Assembly: GCA_024743255.1 (NCBI GenBank)
Contig: JANSWY010000003.1
Location: 62,001 to 126,000 of the forward strand
DNA length: 64,000 nucleotides
Source of the DNA: a bacterium
GTDB taxonomy: Bacteria > Bacteroidota > Bacteroidia > Cytophagales > Cyclobacteriaceae
Direction of reading: 5' to 3'
Made by a program: the position numbers and the translations under genes
In this document: one piece after another, positions 1 to 8,231 of the stretch
Numbering within the stretch: the stretch's first letter is position 1
Layout: each line of letters starts with the position of its first letter
Notes under the pieces: model-generated
Database searches by the model: none
Seen by the model: only the letters and a program-made list of their open reading frames with translations
What the model was told of the DNA's origin: nothing

Positions 1-1
1 A

Positions 2-91
2 CCAATTGACGGAGGCTTATCTATACTACTAATAGCAGGAGGAGCTTACGGTGTAAAAAAAGTACTCGATAACAAGAAGAACCAGCAATGA
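2..91 (+). CDS. PID-CTERM sorting-domain peptide (5' end cut by window)
   Basis: Only the last 29 codons are inside the window, ending in TGA. The visible protein begins PIDGGLSILLIAGGAYG and ends in a lysine/asparagine/glutamine-rich tail. This is the layout of the PID-CTERM protein-sorting signal known from Bacteroidota: a Pro-Ile-Asp-Gly-Gly motif, one hydrophobic segment, then a short basic tail. The visible part closely matches a complete 55-residue protein at 35344-35511 (minus strand) and a frameshifted one at 12577-12752, so this gene probably also encodes a signal peptide plus sorting signal and little else. Whether a larger passenger domain precedes it cannot be seen. It converges on the FAD/Fe-S gene, with a terminator between. 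Confidence 0.72.
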   Translation, partial: PIDGGLSILLIAGGAYGVKKVLDNKKNQQ

Positions 92-117
92 AAAGGAGGC
101 CGGGAAACCGGCCTTTT
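91..117. terminator. Bidirectional intrinsic terminator
   Basis: AGGCCGG (97-103) pairs with CCGGCCT (108-114) around a 4-nt loop. A runs on the left and T runs on the right give a U-tract to both convergent transcripts (PID-CTERM peptide gene and FAD/Fe-S dehydrogenase). Confidence 0.75.
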
Positions 118-118
118 C

Positions 119-3055
119 TTATTTTAATGCCTCAAACAAAATCTCCATCGGGTGTAGAGCATCTCTTCCTGTTCCATCTTTGATCTGATGACGGCAACTT
201 GTTCCCGGAGCTGAAATAATTACATCTTCAGATTGCTTTCGCACGGTCGGAAACAACACGAGTTCTCCAATATCCATCGAAACATCATAGTGCTCTTTCT
301 CATACCCAAATGAACCTGCCATTCCACAGCAACCAGAAGGAATCATGTGGACTTTGTAGTTCTTTGGTAATTCAAGCAACTGCTTGGTAGGAGTTACTGA
401 AGCCAAAGCTTTTTGATGGCAGTGACCATGCAGCTTTATTAATTGGTCGTCTTCTTTAAAACTATTTCCAGAGATATTACCTTTCTTTAATTCCTGAACT
501 AAAAACTCTTCTACCAACAAAGCTGATTTAGATATCTCTGCAGCATTATCTTTGTTTTCAGTAGTTGCCAATGACAAGTATTCGTCTCTAAAACTTAGAA
601 TCGTACTAGGCTCAATTCCCAATAGTGGTGTATCAGCAGAAATATCATTCTTTAATATCTCCAAATTGGCATTCACAATCTCCTTAGCCTTCTTCACAAA
701 CCCCTTACTCAACCAGGTTCTTCCGCTTTCAAGGATATCAGGTATTTTGACCGCATACCCTAATCGGTCTAGCAGTATAATGGTCTTCTTACCAATTTCC
801 ACATCATGATCCTGATAGTTGGTGAATTCATCAGCAAAGAAATAGACTGTACATTTCGGAGATTCCACAGTTGATTTGAATTCCGTATCAAACCATTTTC
901 TTAAAGTCTTCTTGTTCACTTTAGGAATAGGTCTTTTTTGAGCAAACCCCATTACAGATTTAAATACAGAGCTTGTTACTGAATTTGATACACCCCAATT
1001 GTAAAGACCAGGAATCTTCTCAGCAATCTTCATACCCCATGTTACATTAGCAATCTGCTTAGATCTGAATGGAGCTCCATGTTTTTCATAATAATGTTGA
1101 GTGGCTTCTGCTTTTAGTTTTGCCATATCAACATTTGAGGGACATTCAGATTTACATCCTTTGCAACTAAGACAAAGATCCAACACCTCTTTTATTTCCT
1201 CATGATCAAAAGGATTGGACTGATTGGTGTCAGTCTTAGTGATCATTTCCCTAAGGATATTGGCCCTGCCTCTTGTAGTGTCCTTTTCGTTTTTAGTGGC
1301 CATGTAACTAGGGCACATGGTGCCTCCAGTAAGCTCTGACTTTCTGCAATCCCCAGAACCATTGCAAAGCTCTGCTGCTCTCACATATCCCTGGGTATCA
1401 CTAAAATCAAAATATGTATTTATTTCCGGAGTTTCCTGACCAGGATCATACCTTAACCCCTCATTCATTGAGGGAGTGTCAACAATTTTCCCTGGATTGA
1501 AAATATTATTTGGATCCCAGGTCTTTTTAACTTTTTTCAGCAATTGATAGTTGGCCTCTCCTATCATTTGAGGAATAAACTCACCTCTCAATCTTCCATC
1601 ACCATGCTCACCACTCAATGAACCATTATACTTCTTAACCAGAGTAGCAATCTCCTCAGCAATTGTTCTGAAAAGTTGATTTCCTTCTTTGGTTTTTAGA
1701 TTGATTATCGGCCTTAAGTGGAGCTCTCCCGATCCAGCATGAGCATAATGTACACTATACAGATTATGCTTTTTCAGTATTTGATTAAACTCCTCTATAT
1801 ATGCTGGTAGATCATTGACATCCACCGCTGTATCTTCAATTACCGGAGCTGGTTTAGCATCGCCAGGCAAATTTGAAAGCAATCCAAGCCCTGCTTTTCG
1901 CAAAGTCCAGACTTTTTTGATGTCATCACCTTTTACAATAGGATAGTGATATCCCATTTTGTTAGACTTGAGATCCGAAATAAGGTTTTCAACGGATTTA
2001 TCTAATTCATCTGGATCGGCCTTAGCTAGTTCAATTACCAGTATAGCCTGAGGATCACCATCTACAAAAAATCTGTTTTGTGCCTGCTCTCTGTTGCTCT
2101 TTGTGCACTCCAGGATGTAATGATCCATCAACTCTACAGCTGTTGGCTCATGCTTCAACGCAACTATATTGGCTCTCAATGATTCATCAATTGTTTCGCA
2201 GTGAAGACACACTAGAGCTTTATGTTTTGGCGGAATGTCAACCAGATTCAGTTTAGCTTCAGTAATAAAAAACAAGGTTCCTTCTGATCCAGCTACCAAC
2301 TGGCAGAAGTTGAAGTCCTCTCCTTCTGTATCGTAAGGATTCGTCTTTGCTAAAAGATCCAGCGCATATCCTGTATTTCTCCTTGGAATGTTCTCTTTAG
2401 GAAACTCTGCGGCAATCTGTTTTCTATTTTCCTCCTCTGTTAGAATTTCATGAGTGTTGAAATAGATTTCATTCTCTAACTGACCACTTACATATTGACC
2501 GTTAACTCTGGCCATGTAAGCACTTCTATCCAGGGAACCGAAAGTTGTGAAATTGCCATCAGTAAGAAAACCGCTTGCTTCAATTAAATGCTCCCTTGTA
2601 CTTCCATAAACTACAGAGTTGGCACCACAAGAGTTATTTCCAATCATCCCACCAATCATTGCTCTGTTGGCTGTAGAAGTTTCAGGAGCAAAGTAAAGAC
2701 CGTACGGAGCAAGATGTCTATTCAAATCATCCCGTATTATCCCAGGCTGAACGCGCACCCATTTCTCTTCCTTATTAACCTCAATTACCTGATTGTAATA
2801 TTTAGAAACATCAACCACAATTCCATCTCCCACAACCTGACCTGCTAATGACGTACCAGCGGTTCTCGGAATTAAAGAAGTGGAATGTGATTTTGCAAAT
2901 TCAATGAGTTTACTGATGTCTTCATTGTCTTTAGGCACAGCAACAGCCAAAGGAAGCTCCCTGTATGCTGACGCATCTGTAGCATACAGTCTTCTGGTAG
3001 TTTCATCAGTATATAATTCTCCCTTAAGACTAAGGGTCTCAAAATTGATACTCAT
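119..3055 (-). CDS. FAD-linked oxidase fused to Fe-S/CCG domain (D-2-hydroxyacid dehydrogenase, YdiJ-like)
   Basis: A 978-residue fusion of the two halves of glycolate/D-lactate oxidase-type enzymes. The N-terminal half is an FAD-binding PCMH domain: PRTAGTSLAGQ near residues 63-73 and GGMIGNNSCGAN near 135-146 are its pyrophosphate-binding loops. The C-terminal half has cysteine clusters for 4Fe-4S centres (LCNGSGDC near 560 and CLSCKGCKSECP near 627-640), then two CCG-type segments (GHCHQKALA and SGCCGMAGSFG near 880-912). The length fits E. coli YdiJ, a D-2-hydroxyglutarate dehydrogenase, but D-lactate or another 2-hydroxyacid is equally possible. Electrons should leave through the Fe-S domain to a membrane quinone or another acceptor. 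The start is ATG at 3055; a GTG lies one codon earlier. No operon partner is visible. Confidence 0.9.
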   Translation of the reverse strand: MSINFETLSLKGELYTDETTRRLYATDASAYRELPLAVAVPKDNEDISKLIEFAKSHSTSLIPRTAGTSLAGQVVGDGIVVDVSKYYNQVIEVNKEEKWVRVQPGIIRDDLNRHLAPYGLYFAPETSTANRAMIGGMIGNNSCGANSVVYGSTREHLIEASGFLTDGNFTTFGSLDRSAYMARVNGQYVSGQLENEIYFNTHEILTEEENRKQIAAEFPKENIPRRNTGYALDLLAKTNPYDTEGEDFNFCQLVAGSEGTLFFITEAKLNLVDIPPKHKALVCLHCETIDESLRANIVALKHEPTAVELMDHYILECTKSNREQAQNRFFVDGDPQAILVIELAKADPDELDKSVENLISDLKSNKMGYHYPIVKGDDIKKVWTLRKAGLGLLSNLPGDAKPAPVIEDTAVDVNDLPAYIEEFNQILKKHNLYSVHYAHAGSGELHLRPIINLKTKEGNQLFRTIAEEIATLVKKYNGSLSGEHGDGRLRGEFIPQMIGEANYQLLKKVKKTWDPNNIFNPGKIVDTPSMNEGLRYDPGQETPEINTYFDFSDTQGYVRAAELCNGSGDCRKSELTGGTMCPSYMATKNEKDTTRGRANILREMITKTDTNQSNPFDHEEIKEVLDLCLSCKGCKSECPSNVDMAKLKAEATQHYYEKHGAPFRSKQIANVTWGMKIAEKIPGLYNWGVSNSVTSSVFKSVMGFAQKRPIPKVNKKTLRKWFDTEFKSTVESPKCTVYFFADEFTNYQDHDVEIGKKTIILLDRLGYAVKIPDILESGRTWLSKGFVKKAKEIVNANLEILKNDISADTPLLGIEPSTILSFRDEYLSLATTENKDNAAEISKSALLVEEFLVQELKKGNISGNSFKEDDQLIKLHGHCHQKALASVTPTKQLLELPKNYKVHMIPSGCCGMAGSFGYEKEHYDVSMDIGELVLFPTVRKQSEDVIISAPGTSCRHQIKDGTGRDALHPMEILFEALK

Positions 3056-3136
3056 CACTTCAAATAATAAGGTAAAAGGGTCCCTGTTGAGAGTCCAAAA
3101 TTAGTAGCAAGGACCGAGAAAAACTTGAGAAAAGTA

Positions 3137-5149
3137 CTATTTCTTACTTTTCTGCGCCAACACTATACATGTTCTGCTAGGCACATAAAGACTAAGAAAA
3201 TGTTCTCCAAATAGAGTAACCGTAGGGTAACTCATTTCATCATCCACCCTATCAAATCCTCCAAACTGAGTTCTATCGCTATTCAGCACAACTTTGTATT
3301 TCCCAGGATTAGGAACTCTGAATCTGTAATCGGGAATGGAATTTTGAGTATGAAAATTGAATACAAAAATGAGGTTATTCCTTTCGAATACTAATACCTG
3401 ATTTTCATTATCCATATTTAGCTGCTGAGCCGGAAGAGCTGATACTACTTCATAGAATTTAGCCATGTGAATCATAGCTCCGTCAAATGCATTCAGATAC
3501 TGATATCTTAAATCGGTATTATCTGCCAGAGACCATTGTCTACGGGCATATTTGTAGCTCCAATTGTTACCTTCTCTGGGGAAATCTACCCACTCTGGAT
3601 GACCAAACTCATTACCAATAAAAGTCAAATATCCTTCACCTCCCAAGCTAAGCGTAAACGCTCTTAACATTTTATGAAGAGCAATTCCACGATCAATGAT
3701 GCTACTCTCATAATCCTTGTGCATGTGAGTATACATCTCTTTATCCATTAACCAGAAGGCCAATGTCTTATCACCCACCAATGCCTGATCATGCGATTCA
3801 GCATATGCTATTGTACGTTCACCATATCTTCTATTAGTAAGAGTGCCCCACAATTCATGAATGTTCCACTCCTCGTCTGATTTGTGCTTAAGTAGCTTAA
3901 TCCAGTAATCCGGAATACCCATAGCAAGTCTGAAATCAAACCCCAGTCCACCTTCAGCAACAGGTCTACATAATCCCGGCATTCCACTCATATCTTCAGC
4001 AATGACTATTGCGTCTGGTTTGATTTGCTTTATTAGTGTATTAGCTAATTGGAAGTAAGTAAGCACATCCCAATCAACATCATTGAAATATTTATCGTAA
4101 TGGTCAAAGCTAACATGATCACCGTGGTGAAAGTAGAGCATGGATGTTACACCATCATATCTATATCCATCTATATGGAACTCCTCTATCCAGTATTTTA
4201 CATTGGATACCAGGTATCTGAGCACTTCAGTTTTTCCATAATTAAAAAGCTTCGAATCCCAGGCACTGTGAGTTCCTTTTCCCCCCGGATGGAAGTAAAG
4301 GTCATCTGTACCATCAAATTCATTTAGCCCCTCCGCAATATTCTTCACTGCATGAGAATGCACAATATCCATAATCACAGCCAAACCCAGTTCGTGAGCT
4401 TTATTGACCATATATTTCAAATCATCCGGAGTTCCAAATCTGCTTGAAGCTGCAAAGAAGCTACTAACATGATACCCAAATGACCCATAATATGGGTGCT
4501 CCTGAATAGCCATCACCTGAATGGCATTGTAGCCTAGTTTCGCTATTCTTGGAAGTGTATTGTCAGCAAATTCTCTGTAAGTACCAACACCTTCTTTCTC
4601 CTGCGACATTCCCACATGACATTCATAGATGTATGGGTTTTTATTAGCAGATGCTGGAGAGAACTTCTTATCTGTCCACTTGAAAGCTTTTGGCTTGTAA
4701 GCTACCGCAGCAAAGTCATATGATTTTGGATCCTGAACAACGTATTTGCTGTATGCCGGTATTCTATCAAGGTCACCATTGGCGGCTTTTATATGTACTT
4801 TAAACTTGGAATCGGCTTTTAGTTCTTTTTCAGGGATGAAGATTTCCCAGATGCCAAATTCGTTTTTGGTCATTTGGTGATCAGTTCGGCTCCAGTTGTT
4901 GAAATCTCCGGTAACACTCAAAGATTCTGCGCCAGGTGCCCATTCACGGTACCACCAACCTTTTTTCTTTGAATCGTAGTTGAGCCCCATTTCATTGTAA
5001 GCGCTGGCAAACTCTTCCAGGCTTCCATAGTCCTTTTCAATGCCCTTTAAACGACCCTTATATCTATCAATTCTATTTGCAATTTCCTCCTCATATGGTG
5101 ATAACCATGGGTCATTCTTTACTAGTAATGGGGTGCTACTTTTCTCCAT
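3137..5149 (-). CDS. 1,4-alpha-glucan branching enzyme, eukaryotic-type (GH13_8)
   Basis: 670 residues. It makes alpha-1,6 branches in glycogen by cutting and transferring alpha-1,4 glucan chains in the cytoplasm. An N-terminal CBM48-like domain (near residues 60-170, with GWWYREWAPGA and GDFNNW) precedes a GH13 barrel. Catalytic residues can be placed: nucleophile Asp in GYRYDGVTS (about 332), acid/base Glu in IVIAEDMSG (about 385) and transition-state Asp in ESHDQALVGDKT (about 454). The short N-terminus, and motifs such as ESHDQALVGDKT and GNEFGHPEWVDFPREGNN, resemble animal and fungal GBE1 rather than E. coli GlgB. The gene stands alone; no glgA or glgC is in the window. The secreted alpha-amylase at 14417-15790 is the only other starch/glycogen enzyme here. 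Confidence 0.92.
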   Translation of the reverse strand: MEKSSTPLLVKNDPWLSPYEEEIANRIDRYKGRLKGIEKDYGSLEEFASAYNEMGLNYDSKKKGWWYREWAPGAESLSVTGDFNNWSRTDHQMTKNEFGIWEIFIPEKELKADSKFKVHIKAANGDLDRIPAYSKYVVQDPKSYDFAAVAYKPKAFKWTDKKFSPASANKNPYIYECHVGMSQEKEGVGTYREFADNTLPRIAKLGYNAIQVMAIQEHPYYGSFGYHVSSFFAASSRFGTPDDLKYMVNKAHELGLAVIMDIVHSHAVKNIAEGLNEFDGTDDLYFHPGGKGTHSAWDSKLFNYGKTEVLRYLVSNVKYWIEEFHIDGYRYDGVTSMLYFHHGDHVSFDHYDKYFNDVDWDVLTYFQLANTLIKQIKPDAIVIAEDMSGMPGLCRPVAEGGLGFDFRLAMGIPDYWIKLLKHKSDEEWNIHELWGTLTNRRYGERTIAYAESHDQALVGDKTLAFWLMDKEMYTHMHKDYESSIIDRGIALHKMLRAFTLSLGGEGYLTFIGNEFGHPEWVDFPREGNNWSYKYARRQWSLADNTDLRYQYLNAFDGAMIHMAKFYEVVSALPAQQLNMDNENQVLVFERNNLIFVFNFHTQNSIPDYRFRVPNPGKYKVVLNSDRTQFGGFDRVDDEMSYPTVTLFGEHFLSLYVPSRTCIVLAQKSKK

Positions 5150-5302
5150 ATATACCTGATTTTATATTATCCTACTATTGGTTATTGGGAAATGTTGTTT
5201 AGGCTGGACTACCGCCATTCGAGTAAATATCGCAATTAAAGTGAATAAAAAACCCGTTTCATTGAAAATTTAAAATAATACAGAAATCATTTCGTCTTGT
5301 GA

Positions 5303-5333
5303 TTTGGGCTATCTTTTAAAACTATTAAATTTG
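5303..5333 (+). promoter_or_regulatory. Bacteroidota promoter for the 5394 gene
   Basis: TTTG (5303-5306) and TAAATTTG (5326-5333) are separated by exactly 19 nt. This is a perfect match to the Bacteroidota primary-sigma consensus (TTTG, N19, TAnnTTTG). The predicted transcript starts near 5340, leaving about 54 nt of leader before the ATG. Confidence 0.75.
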
Positions 5334-5393
5334 CTTACCTGGAACGCAATCTGAAAGCTAGCTACCAATTTCACCTGGTAAACAATAATTTTC

Positions 5394-6260
5394 ATGAAAA
5401 AAACACTTTTGATTGCGGCATCATTTCTTTGTTGTTTTCAATCTATTTACGCATTTGATTTCTCAACGGATTCTCTTTTCACAAAGCAGATCCAAAAAGG
5501 AGAACTAGTAGACCCATCAATGGTTGAGGCATCCGGACTTGCAGTATCAAGATCCAATGATGGCCTGCTTTGGGCGCACAATGATAGTGGAGACAAACCA
5601 CGACTTTTTCTTATCTCTCAATCCGGAGAACTTAAACTAACTGTCACTTTAAAAGGTGCCAAAAATATAGACTGGGAGGATATTACTTCATTTCAGAAGG
5701 AGGGTAAAAACTATATCTGTGTCGGAGATATTGGTGATAACAAGGCAGTACGAAAAGAACTGACACTCTATATGTTTGAAGAGCCTATTTGGAATGGTGA
5801 ATCTCAGACTTTGGAAGTAGACAAATTTGAATCTATGTCTTTCACTTATGCAGAGGGAGCCAGGGATGCAGAAACCCTGATGGTAGACCCAAAGAACCAA
5901 GACATAGTTATCCTTTCAAAAAGAGACCCACAGGCATTAGTTTATCAATTCAAATTTCAGCCAGGTAAAGACTTTGTCATTGAAAAAACCGGAATTATGA
6001 AAATTACTGGTTTCACTGCTGGTGATGTGAATGTGATGGGGGATATTATAATTAAAGATTATAATAACATCTATCTGTATAAGTCAGAAGGTGAAAGCGT
6101 ATCCTCCATATTGATCAATGGCCAATTCATTAAAATCCCGTATAAACCAGAACCCCAGGGTGAAAGTATAGTATGGAGTTTGGATTGCTCAGGTTTTTTC
6201 ACAGTAAGCGAAAAGAGGTACGAAGATTCGAGACAATTCATTTACTTCTTTACCAATTAG
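5394..6260 (+). CDS. Secreted propeller-like protein of unknown function
   Basis: 288 residues with a signal peptide (KKTLLIAASFLCCFQSIYA). The mature protein contains ASGLAVSRSNDGLLWAHNDS, a later AKNIDWEDI and VGDIGDN segments. This pattern, reporting an object's state and comparing predicted with observed values, occurs in secreted beta-propeller proteins (weakly like SdiA-regulated/YjiK or phytase-like esterase families), but I cannot name the family with confidence. There is no lipobox and no T9SS tail, so it is probably periplasmic. It is first in a run of rightward genes and ends 2 nt before the next start, so translation of the two is likely coupled. A strong promoter lies upstream at 5303-5333. 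Confidence 0.72.
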   Translation: MKKTLLIAASFLCCFQSIYAFDFSTDSLFTKQIQKGELVDPSMVEASGLAVSRSNDGLLWAHNDSGDKPRLFLISQSGELKLTVTLKGAKNIDWEDITSFQKEGKNYICVGDIGDNKAVRKELTLYMFEEPIWNGESQTLEVDKFESMSFTYAEGARDAETLMVDPKNQDIVILSKRDPQALVYQFKFQPGKDFVIEKTGIMKITGFTAGDVNVMGDIIIKDYNNIYLYKSEGESVSSILINGQFIKIPYKPEPQGESIVWSLDCSGFFTVSEKRYEDSRQFIYFFTN

Positions 6261-6262
6261 GC

Positions 6263-6787
6263 ATGATCGTTAACGTCCCAGGCCTGAGAAATTCTAATGA
6301 AGATCACTGGCAAACACACTGGGAACGAAAATATCCTGGCAAGTTCATTCGTGTTGAACAATCAAATTGGGAGTCTCCCGAGAAGGAGTCATGGGTTACA
6401 GCTCTACAAGAACAAACATTAAATCTTTCAGATGATGATCTTGTTGTGGTAGGCCACAGTGTTGGTTGTGCCACAATCATTCATTGGTTAAGTGAATATA
6501 AGAGAAAGGTTAAAGGTGCTTTACTAGTGGCTCCAAGTGATGTAGATCATCCAAATTATCCCGAGTACATTAGAGGCTTTGCTCCAATGCCATTAGAAAC
6601 CATCGATACTCCCACGATTGTGATTGCCAGTAGCAACGATCATGTTGTTTCGGTTGAGCGAGCGACATTTTTTGCTGAAAGCTGGGGTAGTAAGTTTGTG
6701 CTCTTCGATAATCTGGGGCACCTAGATGATAAATCTCAGCTAAAAAGCTGGCAGGAAGGGTTTTCAATTTTACAGTCTCTCATGTAA
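6263..6787 (+). CDS. RBBP9/YdeN-family serine hydrolase
   Basis: 174 residues of a small single-domain alpha/beta-hydrolase (RBBP9/YdeN family, PF06821). The start MIVNVPGLRNSNEDHWQTHW is typical: these proteins open with a beta strand and the signature of a partner near W. VVGHSVGCATIIHW holds the nucleophile serine elbow; the Asp in SSNDHVVS and the His in NLGHLDDKS complete the triad. Open reading extends 30 codons upstream into the previous gene, but the family's N-terminus fits the ATG at 6263, 2 nt after that gene's stop. Cytoplasmic, no signal peptide. The natural substrate of the family is not known. Confidence 0.85.
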   Translation: MIVNVPGLRNSNEDHWQTHWERKYPGKFIRVEQSNWESPEKESWVTALQEQTLNLSDDDLVVVGHSVGCATIIHWLSEYKRKVKGALLVAPSDVDHPNYPEYIRGFAPMPLETIDTPTIVIASSNDHVVSVERATFFAESWGSKFVLFDNLGHLDDKSQLKSWQEGFSILQSLM

Positions 6788-6795
6788 ATTCCAAT

Positions 6796-7221
6796 ATGAT
6801 CTTATTAATCCTGGCATACATAAACGCAATAGTTTTACTATTACTCGCATTTCTCCATTTCAACTGGGCATTAGGGGGGAAATGGGGTTTTGACAATTCT
6901 CTTCCTTCAAAAGAAAGTGGAGAAAAGCTGTTTATCCCTGGCAAATCTGCCTCAGCAATTGTTGGGATTGGCCTATTGGTTTTTGCTTGCATCATATTAA
7001 CACAAACACCATTAGTCACTTTTCAAAAAATGCCCTGGATAGAAAGGTTTGGTATCTGGGTAGTAGCTGCAATATTCTTTATCAGATCAATAGGAGATTT
7101 TAAGTATGTAGGATTCTTCAAGTCTATCAAAAGCACTGATTTTGGAAAAATGGATTCCAAATTTTATTCACCACTTTGTCTATTTATTACCCTTATTGCC
7201 GTTTTATTGGGCATTTTCTGA
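6796..7221 (+). CDS. DUF3995 integral membrane protein
   Basis: 141 residues with about four membrane segments (near 3-22, 52-72, 86-104 and 122-140). LAFLHFNWALGGKWG near residues 17-31 is the signature of the DUF3995 family, which has no established function. It begins 8 nt after the upstream hydrolase stop and so is likely cotranscribed with the 5394 and 6263 genes. Confidence 0.82.
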   Translation: MILLILAYINAIVLLLLAFLHFNWALGGKWGFDNSLPSKESGEKLFIPGKSASAIVGIGLLVFACIILTQTPLVTFQKMPWIERFGIWVVAAIFFIRSIGDFKYVGFFKSIKSTDFGKMDSKFYSPLCLFITLIAVLLGIF

Positions 7222-7250
7222 TTTTCAAACAGTTTTCCCAATCCCTAAAA

Positions 7251-7279
7251 TCCGTTCACCACGAAGCAAAACCGTTCGC
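7251..7279 (+). promoter_or_regulatory. Candidate LytTR-regulator direct repeat
   Basis: TCCGTTCAC (7251-7259) and ACCGTTCGC (7271-7279) each match 8 of 9 positions of the published LytTR (AlgR/AgrA/LytR) half-site [TA][AC][CA]GTTN[AG][TG]. They lie in the same orientation with an 11-nt gap; the usual gap is 12 plus or minus 1. The pair is centred about 60 nt upstream of the start predicted from the -7 element at 7314-7321. The operon it precedes encodes a LytTR response regulator. Confidence 0.5.
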
Positions 7280-7313
7280 CATCAGGCATTATAATATGGT
7301 GAATTCATGAGTC

Positions 7314-7321
7314 TAGGTTTG
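7314..7321 (+). promoter_or_regulatory. -7 element for the hydrolase-LytS-LytTR operon
   Basis: TAGGTTTG matches TAnnTTTG exactly, 24 nt before the ATG at 7345. No TTTG is present 19 nt upstream, as would be expected for a promoter that depends on an activator bound to the LytTR-like repeats. Confidence 0.5.
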
Positions 7322-7344
7322 TATCAAACAAAAACGAAAAGCTC

Positions 7345-8205
7345 ATGAAAAAATTAAATCTAATATTCTTAATAATACTTTTTGGATCACTTGGAGCATT
7401 TGCACAAGAGGGTAAAATAGATGTGAAAGTAGAAGGAAAAGGAAAAGCCATGATTCTTATTCCAGGACTTACCTGCCACGGTGATGTTTGGGAAGAAACG
7501 GTAGAGAAGTACAAATCGTCTTACGAATGCCACATATTAACTCTTCCAGGATTCGCCGGCAATCCTGCTACATCTTACGGAGACTCTTTTCTGGAAACTG
7601 TAAAAACTCAGATTCTGGATTATATCAAAGAAGAAAAAATCAAGAACCCAATTTTAGTAGGACACAGTTTAGGTGGTTTCTTGTCATTGAGTATTGCGAA
7701 GGATAACCCCGGGTTAGTATCAAAAATTGTAATTGTAGATTCTCTTCCTTTCTTACCGGCGATAATGATGCCTGGAGCAACTGTTGAATCAGCAAAACCA
7801 ATGGCAGAAAACATGAAAAATCAAATGCTTAATGCTCCAAAAGAGCAGGCTGCCGCAAATCAACGAGTAATGCTTGCTTCAATGATGAATGATCAGGAGG
7901 ATATTGAAAGAGTTTTGGAATGGGGAATGAATAGCGACAAAAACACCGTGGCACAAGCAATGTTTGAACTTTACCAAACAGATTTAAGAGAAGATCTCGA
8001 CAAAATCGAAGCTCCGATATTAGTGCTTGGTGCTTGGGTAGCATATAAAAACTACGGTGTAACCAGAGAATCTACAATGGCTGGTTACAAGGCTCAATAC
8101 GCTAAAGCTCCAAACCACAAAGTGGAACTAACAGATATTGGAAAACACTTCATCATGTATGATGACCCTGAGTTTTTCTTCTCAGAAATGGATAAATTCC
8201 TTTAA
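7345..8205 (+). CDS. Exported alpha/beta-hydrolase
   Basis: 286 residues. It has a clear signal peptide (KLNLIFLIILFGSLGAFAQ) and then an alpha/beta-hydrolase fold: oxyanion region LIPGLTCHGDVW near residues 38-49, nucleophile elbow VGHSLGGF near 105-112, acid near APILVLGAW, and the catalytic His in DIGKHFIMYDDP near 271. It should act in the periplasm. A specific substrate cannot be read from sequence. It is followed 26 nt later by a LytS-type histidine kinase and a LytTR regulator on the same strand. This suggests the hydrolase belongs to the signal pathway, for example by removing or making the signal, but that is inference. Confidence 0.87.
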   Translation: MKKLNLIFLIILFGSLGAFAQEGKIDVKVEGKGKAMILIPGLTCHGDVWEETVEKYKSSYECHILTLPGFAGNPATSYGDSFLETVKTQILDYIKEEKIKNPILVGHSLGGFLSLSIAKDNPGLVSKIVIVDSLPFLPAIMMPGATVESAKPMAENMKNQMLNAPKEQAAANQRVMLASMMNDQEDIERVLEWGMNSDKNTVAQAMFELYQTDLREDLDKIEAPILVLGAWVAYKNYGVTRESTMAGYKAQYAKAPNHKVELTDIGKHFIMYDDPEFFFSEMDKFL

Positions 8206-8231
8206 TTGCAACAACATCGAACAGACATTAG

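Noticed and set aside
6173-6262. Longer start for the RBBP9-like hydrolase
   Set aside because: These 30 codons overlap the end of the previous gene, have no family similarity, and the ATG at 6263 gives the expected N-terminus.
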